Positions 24,234-33,176 are shown, counted from the first letter of the stretch. The stretch is 50,460 nt of DNA from Rikenellaceae bacterium (GCA_017379895.1 JAFNVH010000056.1:1-50460); one strand, 5' to 3'. Notes: generated by a model not told the origin, from the sequence alone. Translations and numbers: made by a program.

Positions 24234-25592
24234 TTACTCCTTCACGCAACGGATCTGGAAACCACCTGCACGATAGTTTGCCTGAGCTGCGTCGACGTTG
24301 TCGATGTTGAAATACATACCAACAGACTTGTCGCTCGAAGTCGTTGTCGAGCTCCAATAGTAGCCGGTGTAAGGTGTGCCGTCGTGGTTTACGTTAGTCA
24401 GCACACCCTTCGAGAAACTGCGGCGACCAGCGGCGGGATAGAACGTAATTTGATCATTGACATCGAAATACCAGCCACCCTCAAATGCGCCATCGGTAGC
24501 CTCCTTCATGCCGTTCCAGACCTTGCTCTCGGGAACTTTCCAGCCAATCGGGCAAGGGTCGTACATTGTTTTTTGAGCGCCCCAAAGTGATGCGTCGTGT
24601 TTCGAGTAGAGCCAATCATAATCGCTCTCCTCTACACCCTTGATGATGCGTGTGGGGAACTTAACGGCGTACTCGATGTTGCCAGTCTCTTCGTCGCAGT
24701 CAATGGTCGAGAAAGCGATGTTGGTGCTCAGGCTACTATAAGTCGAAGCGTTTGAAGTCGATGTCGCGTTGTCGCTCATAATCAGCGGCTCCTTGCGGCC
24801 CCACTGGTAGAACATACCGTACGAATTGTAAGCGTCATCGCTGCCGTTGCTCATTGCACCGAGGTTGCGATCCATCATTACACTACCATCGGGATAAGTA
24901 ATATTCTCTGCGGTGGGATTGTAGTCGGTCAGCCACAAGTGCCAGCTCCACAGAATGTTATCGTCTGCATCCTTCACGGCGATCAGTGCGTTGCCCTTGT
25001 TGATCTTAGTTTCATCGTTAGCATCTGCGGTAGTCGTGAACGAGATATGATCACCATCAAGCATAACGGGACCGAGCAGCTTTTTGCTGGTCTGCCAAAC
25101 GATATCGGCACTTGCGGGTGTACCACCAATGCTCTGATTCGAATTACCCTTAACGGTTGCCTTGATCTTGTAGCGTGCATTGGGCTCGCTGATGATGTAG
25201 CAGTTTGCGGTCTGGGTAATAGTTGTTGCGGGCAGGATCTCCACGTTCAGCTGTGCCGAAACAGTGCGCTCTTTACGGTGTACCGACACCTTAACGACGC
25301 CACTCATATCCCCCGAACCCTTTGCAGGTGCAGTAACTTTGAGCTGAGTCTTCGAGGGGAGCTCGGCTTTCCAACCGCTGGGAACCTCTTCGATCTCGTA
25401 CGAATGTTCTTTCTTCATCGAAACCACGAACGTGTGTGTCTGTCCGTAGTCGAAATATGCAGTTGTCGGAGCGTCGTCCAACGTTATGCGCAACTGGTTG
25501 TCCTCGTCCTCGTTATCGCACGACGTGAAGATCATTGCAACGGTTGCGAGCATGGCGCAAAGAGTGGTAAAGCTGTGTTTAAATATTTTCAT
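24234..25592 (-). CDS. FISUMP-domain surface lipoprotein
   Basis: The 452-residue protein starts MKIFKHSFTTLCAMLATVAM and has a lipobox ending at C25 (IFTSC), followed by the acidic DNEDEDN linker that marks lipoproteins for surface export in Bacteroidota. I chose the ATG at 25592 because it gives this signal; the longer frame does not. The middle has Ig/beta-sandwich-like segments. The C-terminal third shows the FISUMP motifs: MMDRNLGAMSN, YGMFYQWGRKEPL, DPCPIGWKVP, GRRSF, YYWSST and FQIRCVKE. The domain is common in secreted Bacteroidota/Fibrobacter proteins; its ligand is unknown. It has its own promoter and terminator. Confidence 0.9.
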   Translation of the reverse strand: MKIFKHSFTTLCAMLATVAMIFTSCDNEDEDNQLRITLDDAPTTAYFDYGQTHTFVVSMKKEHSYEIEEVPSGWKAELPSKTQLKVTAPAKGSGDMSGVVKVSVHRKERTVSAQLNVEILPATTITQTANCYIISEPNARYKIKATVKGNSNQSIGGTPASADIVWQTSKKLLGPVMLDGDHISFTTTADANDETKINKGNALIAVKDADDNILWSWHLWLTDYNPTAENITYPDGSVMMDRNLGAMSNGSDDAYNSYGMFYQWGRKEPLIMSDNATSTSNASTYSSLSTNIAFSTIDCDEETGNIEYAVKFPTRIIKGVEESDYDWLYSKHDASLWGAQKTMYDPCPIGWKVPESKVWNGMKEATDGAFEGGWYFDVNDQITFYPAAGRRSFSKGVLTNVNHDGTPYTGYYWSSTTTSSDKSVGMYFNIDNVDAAQANYRAGGFQIRCVKE

Positions 25593-25619
25593 ATTTACGT
25601 TAGTTTTCAAAATTTCGGG

Positions 25620-25650
25620 CAAAGTTACCAAAATACCTTTTAATTCCCAA
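25620..25650 (-). promoter_or_regulatory. Promoter of the FISUMP lipoprotein gene
   Basis: On the minus strand TTG (25648-25650), a 20-bp spacer and TAACTTTG (25620-25627) form a full promoter, 27 nt before the ATG. Confidence 0.78.
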
Positions 25651-25766
25651 TCGAATGTGTGCATATTTCTCCCTAATTGTGGAATTAATTAGCGAATAAC
25701 GGCTCTAAAACGCGAGATATTGCAAATTTAGTATTTGAAATGTGGGTAAAATTCTATTTTGTTACA

Positions 25767-25802
25767 CAAAAAAGAACGGCAACCCACGCGGGTTGCCGTT
25801 CT
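25767..25802 (-). terminator. Terminator of lptB-aroA
   Basis: AGAACGGCAACCC (25773-25785) pairs perfectly with GGGTTGCCGTTCT (25790-25802) over 13 bp and a 4-nt loop. On the minus strand TTTTTTG follows. Confidence 0.92.
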
Positions 25803-25810
25803 AAATCGAG

Positions 25811-27058
25811 TTATTTTACGAGCAATTGCTCTAAATCATCGAAGAATGACGGGTAGGATTTTGCGACACATTCAGCCCCTTCGATGGTGATCGGCGAGTC
25901 TGCTGTCAGTGCGGCAATAGCCATCGACATCGCTATGCGATGATCGCCGTGGCTGTCGATCGTGCAACCGTGAATCTTGCCGCCGTGAATACGCATAACA
26001 TTCGGCTCATCAATATCAACCTCGATGCCTGCCTTGGCATACTCTTCGGCCAGTGTTATGGCGCGATTACTCTCCTTATGTAGCAGTCGTTCAGTGCCAT
26101 AGATCGTGGTAGTACCCTTGCAATTTGCGGCCAATGCAGCTAATGCGGGAAACAGATCGGGACAATGTGTTGCATCGAATTCGAATGCCTTCAAATGGCG
26201 ATGGCGAACGGTTACGGTGTTGTCGGTTGATTCGACCTCGGCACCAGCGCTAATTAGCGCCTTGATGATTGCGGTGTCGGCTTGCAGCGATAAGCAACTC
26301 ATATTATTAACTGATACTTCGCCCGCGACTGCGCCTGCAACCAACATCGGTGCTGCGCCACTCCAATCGCCCTCGATCATATAATCGGTAGCTTGGTATT
26401 GCTGGAAACCCTCGATGAAGAATTCGCTGTAATCTTTATGCGCAATCTCGACACCGAAACGACGTGCGGTATCGATTGTCATATCTACATACGGCAGGCT
26501 TTTGAGATCCTTGGCATAAATAGTCGTATCTTTCTGAGCCATAGGTAGTGATAGTAACAAGCCTGTCAGGAACTGTGAGCTTATCGAGCCATCGACGCTC
26601 ACCTCGCCACCCTGCATCGGACCGCATACCTGAATCGGCAAGAAACCGCCTCCGTCGCGTACCTCGACGCCCAGCTGACGCAGCGGCTCAATCATCATCG
26701 AGATAGGACGATAAAGGATCGTACCCTCACCATTGATCGTGATCGGCTGGTTGTGTAGCGAGGCAACGGGAGTAAACAGACGTGTAGCAAGTCCAGACTC
26801 GCCAATATGCAGATTGTCGGTGCGAGGGGCAAATCCGCCGCGCACTTTGATTGTCGACTCGTCGATGTAGGTAACTTCTGCGCCTAATGCCTCGATGCAG
26901 TGTATTGCCGAGCGGGTGTCGTCGCACAATTCGAGGTTACCAATGATCGATATGCCATCGGCAAGCAACGCTACGGCCAACGCTCGTTGGGCATAGCTTT
27001 TCGAACACGGAGGAGTTATGCAACCACCGACTTTAGAAGGTGAGATAATTCGTTTCAT
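25811..27058 (-). CDS. aroA: 3-phosphoshikimate 1-carboxyvinyltransferase (EPSP synthase)
   Basis: AroA joins phosphoenolpyruvate to shikimate-3-phosphate, the sixth step of the shikimate pathway to aromatic amino acids. The 415-residue protein has the N-terminal PPCSKSYAQRAL motif (Lys and Ser contacting substrate), the family's GESGLATRL segment, SSQFLTGLLL and the C-terminal DHRIAMSMA. It is a little shorter than E. coli AroA (427). It directly follows lptB, with the start codon touching the lptB stop, so the two are co-transcribed. Confidence 0.95.
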   Translation of the reverse strand: MKRIISPSKVGGCITPPCSKSYAQRALAVALLADGISIIGNLELCDDTRSAIHCIEALGAEVTYIDESTIKVRGGFAPRTDNLHIGESGLATRLFTPVASLHNQPITINGEGTILYRPISMMIEPLRQLGVEVRDGGGFLPIQVCGPMQGGEVSVDGSISSQFLTGLLLSLPMAQKDTTIYAKDLKSLPYVDMTIDTARRFGVEIAHKDYSEFFIEGFQQYQATDYMIEGDWSGAAPMLVAGAVAGEVSVNNMSCLSLQADTAIIKALISAGAEVESTDNTVTVRHRHLKAFEFDATHCPDLFPALAALAANCKGTTTIYGTERLLHKESNRAITLAEEYAKAGIEVDIDEPNVMRIHGGKIHGCTIDSHGDHRIAMSMAIAALTADSPITIEGAECVAKSYPSFFDDLEQLLVK

Positions 27059-27796
27059 TTACCTCAGTTTAAAGTCCTTACCCAAATATACTTTACGTAC
27101 CTGCTCGTCGTTTGCCAAGTCCTCGGCCGAGCCCGCTTTCAGGATTTTTCCCTCGAAAAGCAGATAGGTACGGTCGGTGATCGAAAGTGTTTCGTGAACG
27201 TTGTGGTCGGTAATGATCACGCCGATATTCTTGTCTTTCAACGTGCCGACGATGCTCTGGATATCCTCGACAGCAATGGGGTCAACGCCCGCAAATGGCT
27301 CATCGAGCAGAATGAATTTGGGGTTGATGGCAACAGCTCGCGCAATCTCGGTACGACGGCGCTCACCACCCGAAAGCTGAATGCCAAGGCTCTTGCGGAC
27401 CTTTTGCAGGCGGAACTCCTCGATTAGATTTTCAACACGCTCACGTTGATACTCCTTTGAGTAGTCGGTCATCTCGAGCACCGAGCGAATATTGTCCTCG
27501 ACGCTCAATTTGCGGAATACCGAAGCCTCCTGCGCCAGGTAGCCTACACCCAGCTGTGCACGCTTGTAGACGGGCAACGACGTGAGTGTTGTGACCTGGT
27601 TGTTGTCATCTTCGAGATAGATGTCACCTTCGTTGGGCTTGATCAGTCCAACGATCATATAGAATGAAGTGGTCTTGCCGGCGCCATTGGGGCCTAACAA
27701 GCCTACGATCTCGCCTTGCTTAACGTCGATTGATACGTGATCAACGACGGTACGAGCTTTGTATCGTTTAACGAGATCTTTTGTGAATAGTCTCAT
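27059..27796 (-). CDS. lptB: LPS export ABC transporter ATP-binding protein
   Basis: LptB is the ATPase that drives LPS extraction by LptF/LptG. The 245-residue protein has Walker A GPNGAGKTT (35-43), signature LSGGERRR, Walker B FILLDEPFAGVDP and a switch His in TDHNVHE. The start at 27796 (MRLFTKDLVKRYKAR) is preferred to one seven codons upstream, because a TAACTTTG box sits 18 nt before it. The gene touches aroA, and a permease of this system is at 14213-15706. Confidence 0.95.
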   Translation of the reverse strand: MRLFTKDLVKRYKARTVVDHVSIDVKQGEIVGLLGPNGAGKTTSFYMIVGLIKPNEGDIYLEDDNNQVTTLTSLPVYKRAQLGVGYLAQEASVFRKLSVEDNIRSVLEMTDYSKEYQRERVENLIEEFRLQKVRKSLGIQLSGGERRRTEIARAVAINPKFILLDEPFAGVDPIAVEDIQSIVGTLKDKNIGVIITDHNVHETLSITDRTYLLFEGKILKAGSAEDLANDEQVRKVYLGKDFKLR

Positions 27797-27814
27797 TTTT
27801 GCTAAAATTTTCCA

Positions 27815-27822
27815 CAAAGTTA
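27815..27822 (-). promoter_or_regulatory. -7 box of the lptB-aroA promoter
   Basis: The minus strand reads TAACTTTG, an exact match, 18 nt before the lptB ATG. The -33 box is weak. It lies within 50 bp of the divergent recQ promoter region. Confidence 0.6.
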
Positions 27823-27844
27823 TGGAATTTTCCGAAAAAAGTTG

Positions 27845-27852
27845 TATCTTTA
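27845..27852 (+). promoter_or_regulatory. Possible -7 box of recQ-rsmA
   Basis: TATCTTTA matches TAnnTTTG except the last base and lies 29 nt before the recQ ATG. No TTG at the ideal distance was found. Confidence 0.4.
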
Positions 27853-27881
27853 TCTCAAATTTGTTTCAACTACACGAATCT

Positions 27882-30074
27882 ATGGCGGAAGATTTACATA
27901 ACCTATTGCACGATAAGCTGAAAGAGTATTTCGGCTTTACATCGTTCAAGGGCTATCAGGAAGCAGTAATTAAAAATGTGCTCGAAGGCAAGGATACCTT
28001 TGTATTAATGCCTACGGGTGGAGGTAAGTCGTTGTGCTACCAGTTGCCGGCTATGATTATGGACGGTGTTGCGATCATTATTTCACCTCTGATCGCGCTG
28101 ATGAAGAATCAGGTTGACTCGATGCGAACCTTCGCAGCTGAGACAGGTGTGGCACACTTCCTCAATTCATCTCTGAATAAAACAGCAGTCAATCAGGTTC
28201 GTGCCGATGTGCTTGCGGGCAAGACTAAGTTGCTCTATTTCGCACCCGAATCGCTGACCAAAGAGGACAATGTCGAGTTTCTGCGCAAGATCAAGATTTC
28301 GTTCTACGCGATTGACGAGGCTCACTGTATTTCGGAGTGGGGCCACGATTTCCGTCCTGAGTACCGCCGTATTCGCCCTATTATCAACGATATTGGTCAA
28401 GCTCCGCTGATTGCACTGACGGCTACCGCCACGCCGAAGGTGCAGATGGATATCCAGAAGAACCTGGGTATGCAGGAGGCTACGGTATTCAAGTCGTCGT
28501 TCAATCGTGCGAACTTGTATTATGAGATTCGTCCCAAACACGATGCGTCGAAGGAGATTATCCGATTCATCAAGCAGAATGATGGCAAGTCGGGCATTAT
28601 CTATTGCCTGAGCCGTAAGAAGGTCGAGGAGTTGGCCGAACTGCTGGTGGCTAACGGAATTAAGGCGCTGCCCTACCACGCTGGTATGGATGCCGCTACA
28701 CGTGCAAATAATCAGGATGCATTCCTGCACGAAGATGTCGATGTGATTGTTGCGACGATCGCGTTCGGTATGGGTATCGACAAGCCCGACGTGCGTTATG
28801 TGATCCACTACGATATTCCCAAGAGCCTAGAAGGTTACTATCAGGAGACAGGTCGTGCAGGTCGTGATGGTGGCGAGGGTCGTTGTATCGCTTTTTATAG
28901 CTATAAAGATATTCAGAAGCTCGAAAAGTTTATGCAGGGTAAACCTGTGGCCGAGCAGGAGATTGGTAAACTGCTGTTGCAGGAAACGGTGTCTTATACC
29001 GAGAGCTCAATCTGCCGCCGCAAGACGCTGTTGCACTATTTCGGCGAGGAGTATACCGAGGACAATTGCGGCAACTGCGACAACTGTCTGCATCCGCGTC
29101 CGCAGAAGGATGCTAAGTCTGCAACGCAGTTGATGCTCAAGACGTTGTCATTCATTGGCGATAAGTTCAAGTCGGACTACTTGGTCAATATTCTGGTCGG
29201 TAAAGTTACGGCATTGAACAAGAGTTACGGCCATAACGATTGTGAGTGGTTTGGCGCTGGTGCCGACTATGACGCTAAGTTTTGGGGCGCAGTAGTTCGT
29301 CAGGCTCACATTTTGGGCTTGATTGATAAGAATATCGAGAATTATGGTCTGCAATCAATTAATGATAAGGGCCGTTCGTATATCAACCTACCCTTCCCGA
29401 TTATGATTACGCTCGATCACGACTACGATGCTGAGGAGAAGGAGATCGAGGCAGCAACGCCTCAGGGGCGTGGTGGCGTGGCAGATGAGGAACTGTTCTT
29501 GATGTTGAAGGATCTGCGCAAGAAGGTGGCTAAGAAGCACGATCTGCCGCCGTTTGTTGTGTTCCAGGATCCTTCGCTCGAAGATATGTCGATTCAATAC
29601 CCGATCACCATCGAGGAGATGCAGAATATCACGGGCGTTGGTGTCGGTAAGGCTAAGAAGTTTGGTGCGGAGTTCGTCAAACTGATTAAGCAGTATGTCG
29701 AGGAGAAGGAGATTATCCGCCCGCAGGATATGGTCGTTAAGAGCGTCGGCAACAAGAGCGGCAACAAGATTTTCATCATTCAGTCGATCGACCGTAAGAT
29801 GGATCTCGAAGATATCGCCCGCGCTAAGGATTTGGAGTTTGACGAGTTGCTGACAGAGATTGAAGGTATTGTCAATTCGGGTACTCGCTTGGATATCAAG
29901 TACTACATTGATAGCTATATGGACGAGGATAAGGCCGAGGATATCTACCTCTACTTCAAGGAGGATGCCGAGAGCGATTCATTGGCCGAGGCGGTCGAGG
30001 AGTTGGGTTCGGATTATACCGAGGAGGAGATTCGTCTGATCCGTATCAAGTTTATATGCGAACAGGGTAATTAA
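27882..30074 (+). CDS. recQ: ATP-dependent DNA helicase RecQ
   Basis: RecQ unwinds DNA 3' to 5' in recombination and fork repair. The 730-residue protein has Walker A MPTGGGKS (43-50), DEAH (145-148, in AIDEAHCISEWGHDFRPEY), motif VI QETGRAGRDG, a zinc-binding cluster (SICRRKTLLHYF followed by NCGNCDNC), a winged-helix region, and an HRDC-like domain with a helical tail after about residue 530. I chose the ATG at 27882 (MAEDLHNLLH) because the region upstream contains the divergent promoters. It is followed 8 bp later by rsmA. Confidence 0.95.
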   Translation: MAEDLHNLLHDKLKEYFGFTSFKGYQEAVIKNVLEGKDTFVLMPTGGGKSLCYQLPAMIMDGVAIIISPLIALMKNQVDSMRTFAAETGVAHFLNSSLNKTAVNQVRADVLAGKTKLLYFAPESLTKEDNVEFLRKIKISFYAIDEAHCISEWGHDFRPEYRRIRPIINDIGQAPLIALTATATPKVQMDIQKNLGMQEATVFKSSFNRANLYYEIRPKHDASKEIIRFIKQNDGKSGIIYCLSRKKVEELAELLVANGIKALPYHAGMDAATRANNQDAFLHEDVDVIVATIAFGMGIDKPDVRYVIHYDIPKSLEGYYQETGRAGRDGGEGRCIAFYSYKDIQKLEKFMQGKPVAEQEIGKLLLQETVSYTESSICRRKTLLHYFGEEYTEDNCGNCDNCLHPRPQKDAKSATQLMLKTLSFIGDKFKSDYLVNILVGKVTALNKSYGHNDCEWFGAGADYDAKFWGAVVRQAHILGLIDKNIENYGLQSINDKGRSYINLPFPIMITLDHDYDAEEKEIEAATPQGRGGVADEELFLMLKDLRKKVAKKHDLPPFVVFQDPSLEDMSIQYPITIEEMQNITGVGVGKAKKFGAEFVKLIKQYVEEKEIIRPQDMVVKSVGNKSGNKIFIIQSIDRKMDLEDIARAKDLEFDELLTEIEGIVNSGTRLDIKYYIDSYMDEDKAEDIYLYFKEDAESDSLAEAVEELGSDYTEEEIRLIRIKFICEQGN

Positions 30075-30082
30075 TCGAGAAT

Positions 30083-30871
30083 ATGACCGAAGTACGTGCA
30101 AAGAAATCACTCGGACAGCACTTTCTGACCGATCTTAATATTGCTCGCAAAATTTGTTATTCGATGTCGGGTGGTACGCCCGAGCAGCCTGCAACCGTCT
30201 TGGAGGTTGGTTGCGGTATGGGTGTGCTGACGCAGTTCCTGTTGCAACGTGACGATGTGGTGACCTACGGCGCGGAGATCGATGGCGAGAGCATTGTCTA
30301 TCTGCACGAGCACTACCCTGCTTTTGCACCGCGATTGGTCGAGGGCGACTTCTTGCAAATGGATCTCAAAGCGATGTTCCCCGATGGCGTGCGAGTGATT
30401 GGTAATTTTCCCTATAATATTTCGTCGCAGATATTCTTCAAGGTTATTGAGAATCGCGATCTGGTGCCCGAGTGTGTTGGAATGATCCAGCGCGAGGTTG
30501 CGGTGCGCTTGGCCGAGCCGCCGGGATCGAAGGAGTATGGTATTCTGAGCGTGTTATTGCAGGCATGGTACGATATCGAGTACCTTTTTACGGTTGGCGA
30601 GCAGGTATTCAATCCGCCCCCGAAGGTCAAGAGTGCGGTGATTCGTTTGGTGCGCAATCAGACAACGAAACTCGATTGCGACGAGCAACTATTTGTGAAG
30701 GTCGTAAAGGCATCATTTGGTCAGCGTCGCAAGATGCTGCGCAACTCGTTGAAGTCGGTATTTGGCGATTTCGGTGGTGCTGAGCATCGTTTCTTTACGC
30801 AGCGCGCTGAGCAATTGTCGGTAGCCGATTTCGTGGAGCTGACCCAATGGGTAGCCGAAAATCGCAAGTAA
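30083..30871 (+). CDS. rsmA: 16S rRNA (adenine1518/1519-N6)-dimethyltransferase
   Basis: RsmA (KsgA) dimethylates two adenines near the 3' end of 16S rRNA during small-subunit maturation. The 262-residue protein shows LGQHFLTDLNIARKI, the SAM-binding EVGCGMGVLT and the catalytic motif NFPYNIS. NLPY is the more usual form of the last motif; the F is a mild change. The C-terminal helical domain is complete (RRKMLRNSLK). It sits 8 bp after recQ and has no strong plus-strand terminator of its own before the tRNA-Leu terminator hairpin. Confidence 0.95.
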   Translation: MTEVRAKKSLGQHFLTDLNIARKICYSMSGGTPEQPATVLEVGCGMGVLTQFLLQRDDVVTYGAEIDGESIVYLHEHYPAFAPRLVEGDFLQMDLKAMFPDGVRVIGNFPYNISSQIFFKVIENRDLVPECVGMIQREVAVRLAEPPGSKEYGILSVLLQAWYDIEYLFTVGEQVFNPPPKVKSAVIRLVRNQTTKLDCDEQLFVKVVKASFGQRRKMLRNSLKSVFGDFGGAEHRFFTQRAEQLSVADFVELTQWVAENRK

Positions 30872-30890
30872 TCGTATAGAAAAAGGTATA

Positions 30891-30936
30891 TAAAAAAACG
30901 AAATGTTCGCTTTCCGATTGGAGAGCGAACATTTCG
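30891..30936 (-). terminator. Terminator of tRNA-Leu
   Basis: CGAAATGTTCGCT (30899-30911) pairs perfectly with AGCGAACATTTCG (30924-30936) over a 12-nt loop. On the minus strand a T7 run follows. It starts just past the tRNA 3' end. Confidence 0.85.
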
Positions 30937-30938
30937 TT

Positions 30939-31027
30939 TGGTACTCGGAGCGGGAATCGAACCCGCACGGCCGTTGCTGGCCACAGGATTTTAAGTCCGG
31001 CGTGTCTACCTATTCCACCATCCGAGC
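30939..31027 (-). tRNA. tRNA-Leu (anticodon TAA)
   Basis: The minus strand folds as a class II tRNA: acceptor arm GCTCGGA with TCCGAGT, a D-arm containing GGTGGAATAGGTAGACACG, an anticodon loop CTTAAAA (anticodon TAA, for UUA), a long variable arm (GTGGCCAGCAACGGCCGT) and a T-arm with GGTTCGATTCC. The CCA end is encoded (30939-30941). It has its own full promoter at 31054-31084 and its own terminator. Confidence 0.97.
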
Positions 31028-31053
31028 AACCCTATTGTGCATTATTGCGAGTG

Positions 31054-31084
31054 CAAAAGTATCGATTTTATTTTGAAAATGCAA
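31054..31084 (-). promoter_or_regulatory. Promoter of tRNA-Leu
   Basis: On the minus strand TTG (31082-31084), a 20-bp spacer and TACTTTTG (31054-31061) form a full promoter. The box ends 26 nt before the mature tRNA 5' end. Confidence 0.75.
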
Positions 31085-31104
31085 GTTATTCCTTTTGTGC
31101 TTTG

Positions 31105-31135
31105 TTTGTAATCACCAAACTTTTTACTAAATTTG
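31105..31135 (+). promoter_or_regulatory. Promoter of the C1 peptidase gene
   Basis: TTTG (31105-31108), a 19-bp spacer and TAAATTTG (31128-31135) form a full promoter 18 nt before the ATG at 31154. Confidence 0.72.
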
Positions 31136-31153
31136 TCAAAATTCTATCCTAAT

Positions 31154-32287
31154 ATGAAAAAGATCCTCTTACAATTAGCTGTCGTAGCCGTATGTTGCGG
31201 TTGCGGTCAGGAGGCGGTGCAGACTCAGCAGGAGGAGCCCGCTGAACCTCAGAAAATCGAAAATCCTATGGTTGATTCGCTCTCGTGGGCTGCTACTCCC
31301 GTTAAGGACCAGGCACGCACGGGCACTTGCTGGGCTTATGGCGGTGTGTCGATGCTCGAAAGCGAAGTGATGCGTCGCGGTGGCGAAGAACTCAATCTCT
31401 CGGAGATGTGGGTTGCTCGCAACGCGTGGAAAGATAAGGCCATAAAGTATGTGCGCCTGAATGGTCGCATGAACCTCTGGCAAGGTGGTGAATTGCACGA
31501 CGTGCTCTACGTCGTTGATCGCTATGGTATTGTACCTCAGTCGGTTTACGAGGGTAATTCGTCGGACGGTCAGTACGATCACCGCGAGTTGTGCAACGTA
31601 ATGGTTGATTGCGCGAAGAAGATTGTCGAGGAGAAGGCCTATAAGAATGAAGGTTGGCAGGACGAGTTTGACAAGATTCTCGATCAGTATTTGGGTGTGC
31701 GTCCCGAGACTTTCGAGGTTGATGGCGTTGAGTATACTCCCAAGAGTTATGCTGAGAAACTGGGTCTGTCGGGCGACGATTTCGTCTATTTGACTTCGTT
31801 TGCTCATCACCCCTACTATGAGGAGTTTGCGATCGAAATTCCCGACAACTGGCTGGCAGGTACTTCGATCAACCTGCCCCTTGACGAGCTGATTGAGGTG
31901 ATGTATGGCGCATTGAAGGCTGGTTATACGATCGGTCTGGGCTCGGATATCTCGGAGTATAGTTATAGCGGCGGTGTGTGCGTGCTGCCTACCGACGAGA
32001 ACTACGTGAAGGGTACGACTCTCACCGATGAGATCGTAGTTGACGAAGCCCTGCGTATGAAGTGGTTTGACGACCGCACGACGGTTGATGACCACGTGAT
32101 GCATATCGTAGGTCTGTCACGTGATCCTCAGGGTAAGTGCTATTTCAAGGTGAAGGATTCGGGTGGTGTATCGCGTAACTTCGATGGTTACTGCTACATC
32201 TCGGAGGCCTTTATGCGCGGTAAGGTGATCGAGATCGCTGTTAATCGTGCTGCAGTAGATCCTGCTGTGCTCGCTCGATGCAAGTAA
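31154..32287 (+). CDS. C1-type (bleomycin hydrolase-like) cysteine peptidase lipoprotein
   Basis: The 377-residue protein has a signal with a probable lipobox (C14-C15-G16-C17), so it should be membrane-anchored. The peptidase domain shows the oxyanion Gln and catalytic Cys in Q53ARTGTC59WAYG and the catalytic His at H314 (DDHVMHIVG). The Asn of the usual KVxNSWG motif is Asp here (KVKDSGG, D335), with the Trp replaced too. It resembles the C1B aminopeptidase C/bleomycin hydrolase group found in Bacteroidota. The Asn-to-Asp change may lower or alter activity. I chose the ATG at 31154 after the promoter. Its 3' end overlaps miaA by 47 bp, tail to tail. Confidence 0.88.
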   Translation: MKKILLQLAVVAVCCGCGQEAVQTQQEEPAEPQKIENPMVDSLSWAATPVKDQARTGTCWAYGGVSMLESEVMRRGGEELNLSEMWVARNAWKDKAIKYVRLNGRMNLWQGGELHDVLYVVDRYGIVPQSVYEGNSSDGQYDHRELCNVMVDCAKKIVEEKAYKNEGWQDEFDKILDQYLGVRPETFEVDGVEYTPKSYAEKLGLSGDDFVYLTSFAHHPYYEEFAIEIPDNWLAGTSINLPLDELIEVMYGALKAGYTIGLGSDISEYSYSGGVCVLPTDENYVKGTTLTDEIVVDEALRMKWFDDRTTVDDHVMHIVGLSRDPQGKCYFKVKDSGGVSRNFDGYCYISEAFMRGKVIEIAVNRAAVDPAVLARCK

Positions 32288-33176
32288 TAACGCCCTCCAC
32301 GTCGCGCGGGTCGTGCCAAATGACCTGCGCGTCGCGGCGGAACCAAGTTAATTGACGCTTGGCATAACGACGCGAATTGCGTTTGATAAGTTCGACTGCT
32401 TCGTCACGGCTACAAGTGCCGTCGAAGTAGTCGAACATCTCTTTATAGCCTACCGTTTGTAGTGAGTTGAGATGACGATAAGGGTATAATGCGTGCGCCT
32501 CGGCCTCTAAACCTTCGGCCATCATCATATCGACGCGGCGATCGATGCGGTCGTAAAGCTCCGCGCGATCCATCTCTGTACCAATCTTAATGACGTCGAA
32601 ATTGCGCTTGCGTATTGTGCCTGTGCGGAATTCCGAGAAGGTGCGACCACTTGCCAGGCAGACCTCCAATGCACGCTGTACACGGGCGGGATTATGACGA
32701 TCGACCTCGGCGGCATACGCGGGGTCGAGCCTCTCCAACTCGGCAAACAGATCCTCGACGCCCTTGTCGCGCAGGCGTGCCGAGAGCTGCTCGCGCAGTT
32801 CGTCCGAAGCCTGCGGAATATCATCAATACCTTCACATAAAGCCTTAACATACAGACCGGCACCACCTACGGCAACCACCATCTGGTGTCCTGCGGCAAA
32901 AAGTTCGTCAAGTTTTGCCAAAGCCTCCTGCTCATATCGTCCGCAGGTGTATTGTTCGTGAATATCGTGTGATGCGATGAAATAGTGCGTTGCCGCAGCA
33001 AGTTCCTCGGTCGTAGGTTGTGCCGTGCCGATTGCCATACCGCGGAAAATTTGTCGTGCGTCGGTCGAGATGATAGGTGCATTATAATACTGCGCCAAGC
33101 GAATACTCAGCGCAGTTTTACCTGATCCCGTCGGACCAACAATGACAATCAACAAAGGTCGCACGTTAGAACTCAT
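32241..33176 (-). CDS. miaA: tRNA dimethylallyltransferase
   Basis: MiaA prenylates A37 of tRNAs that read UNN codons. The 311-residue protein has the P-loop GPTGSGKT (14-21), the ISTDARQIF segment (a D with a normal role in catalysis) and the conserved GTAQPT motif. I chose the ATG at 33176 (MSSNVRPLLIVIVGPTG); a start 13 codons upstream adds unlike residues. The start overlaps the upstream pRiA4b-like gene by 11 bp, so the two are coupled. The 3' end runs 47 bp into the opposite-strand peptidase gene. Confidence 0.95.
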   Translation of the reverse strand: MSSNVRPLLIVIVGPTGSGKTALSIRLAQYYNAPIISTDARQIFRGMAIGTAQPTTEELAAATHYFIASHDIHEQYTCGRYEQEALAKLDELFAAGHQMVVAVGGAGLYVKALCEGIDDIPQASDELREQLSARLRDKGVEDLFAELERLDPAYAAEVDRHNPARVQRALEVCLASGRTFSEFRTGTIRKRNFDVIKIGTEMDRAELYDRIDRRVDMMMAEGLEAEAHALYPYRHLNSLQTVGYKEMFDYFDGTCSRDEAVELIKRNSRRYAKRQLTWFRRDAQVIWHDPRDVEGVITCIERAQQDLLQHD

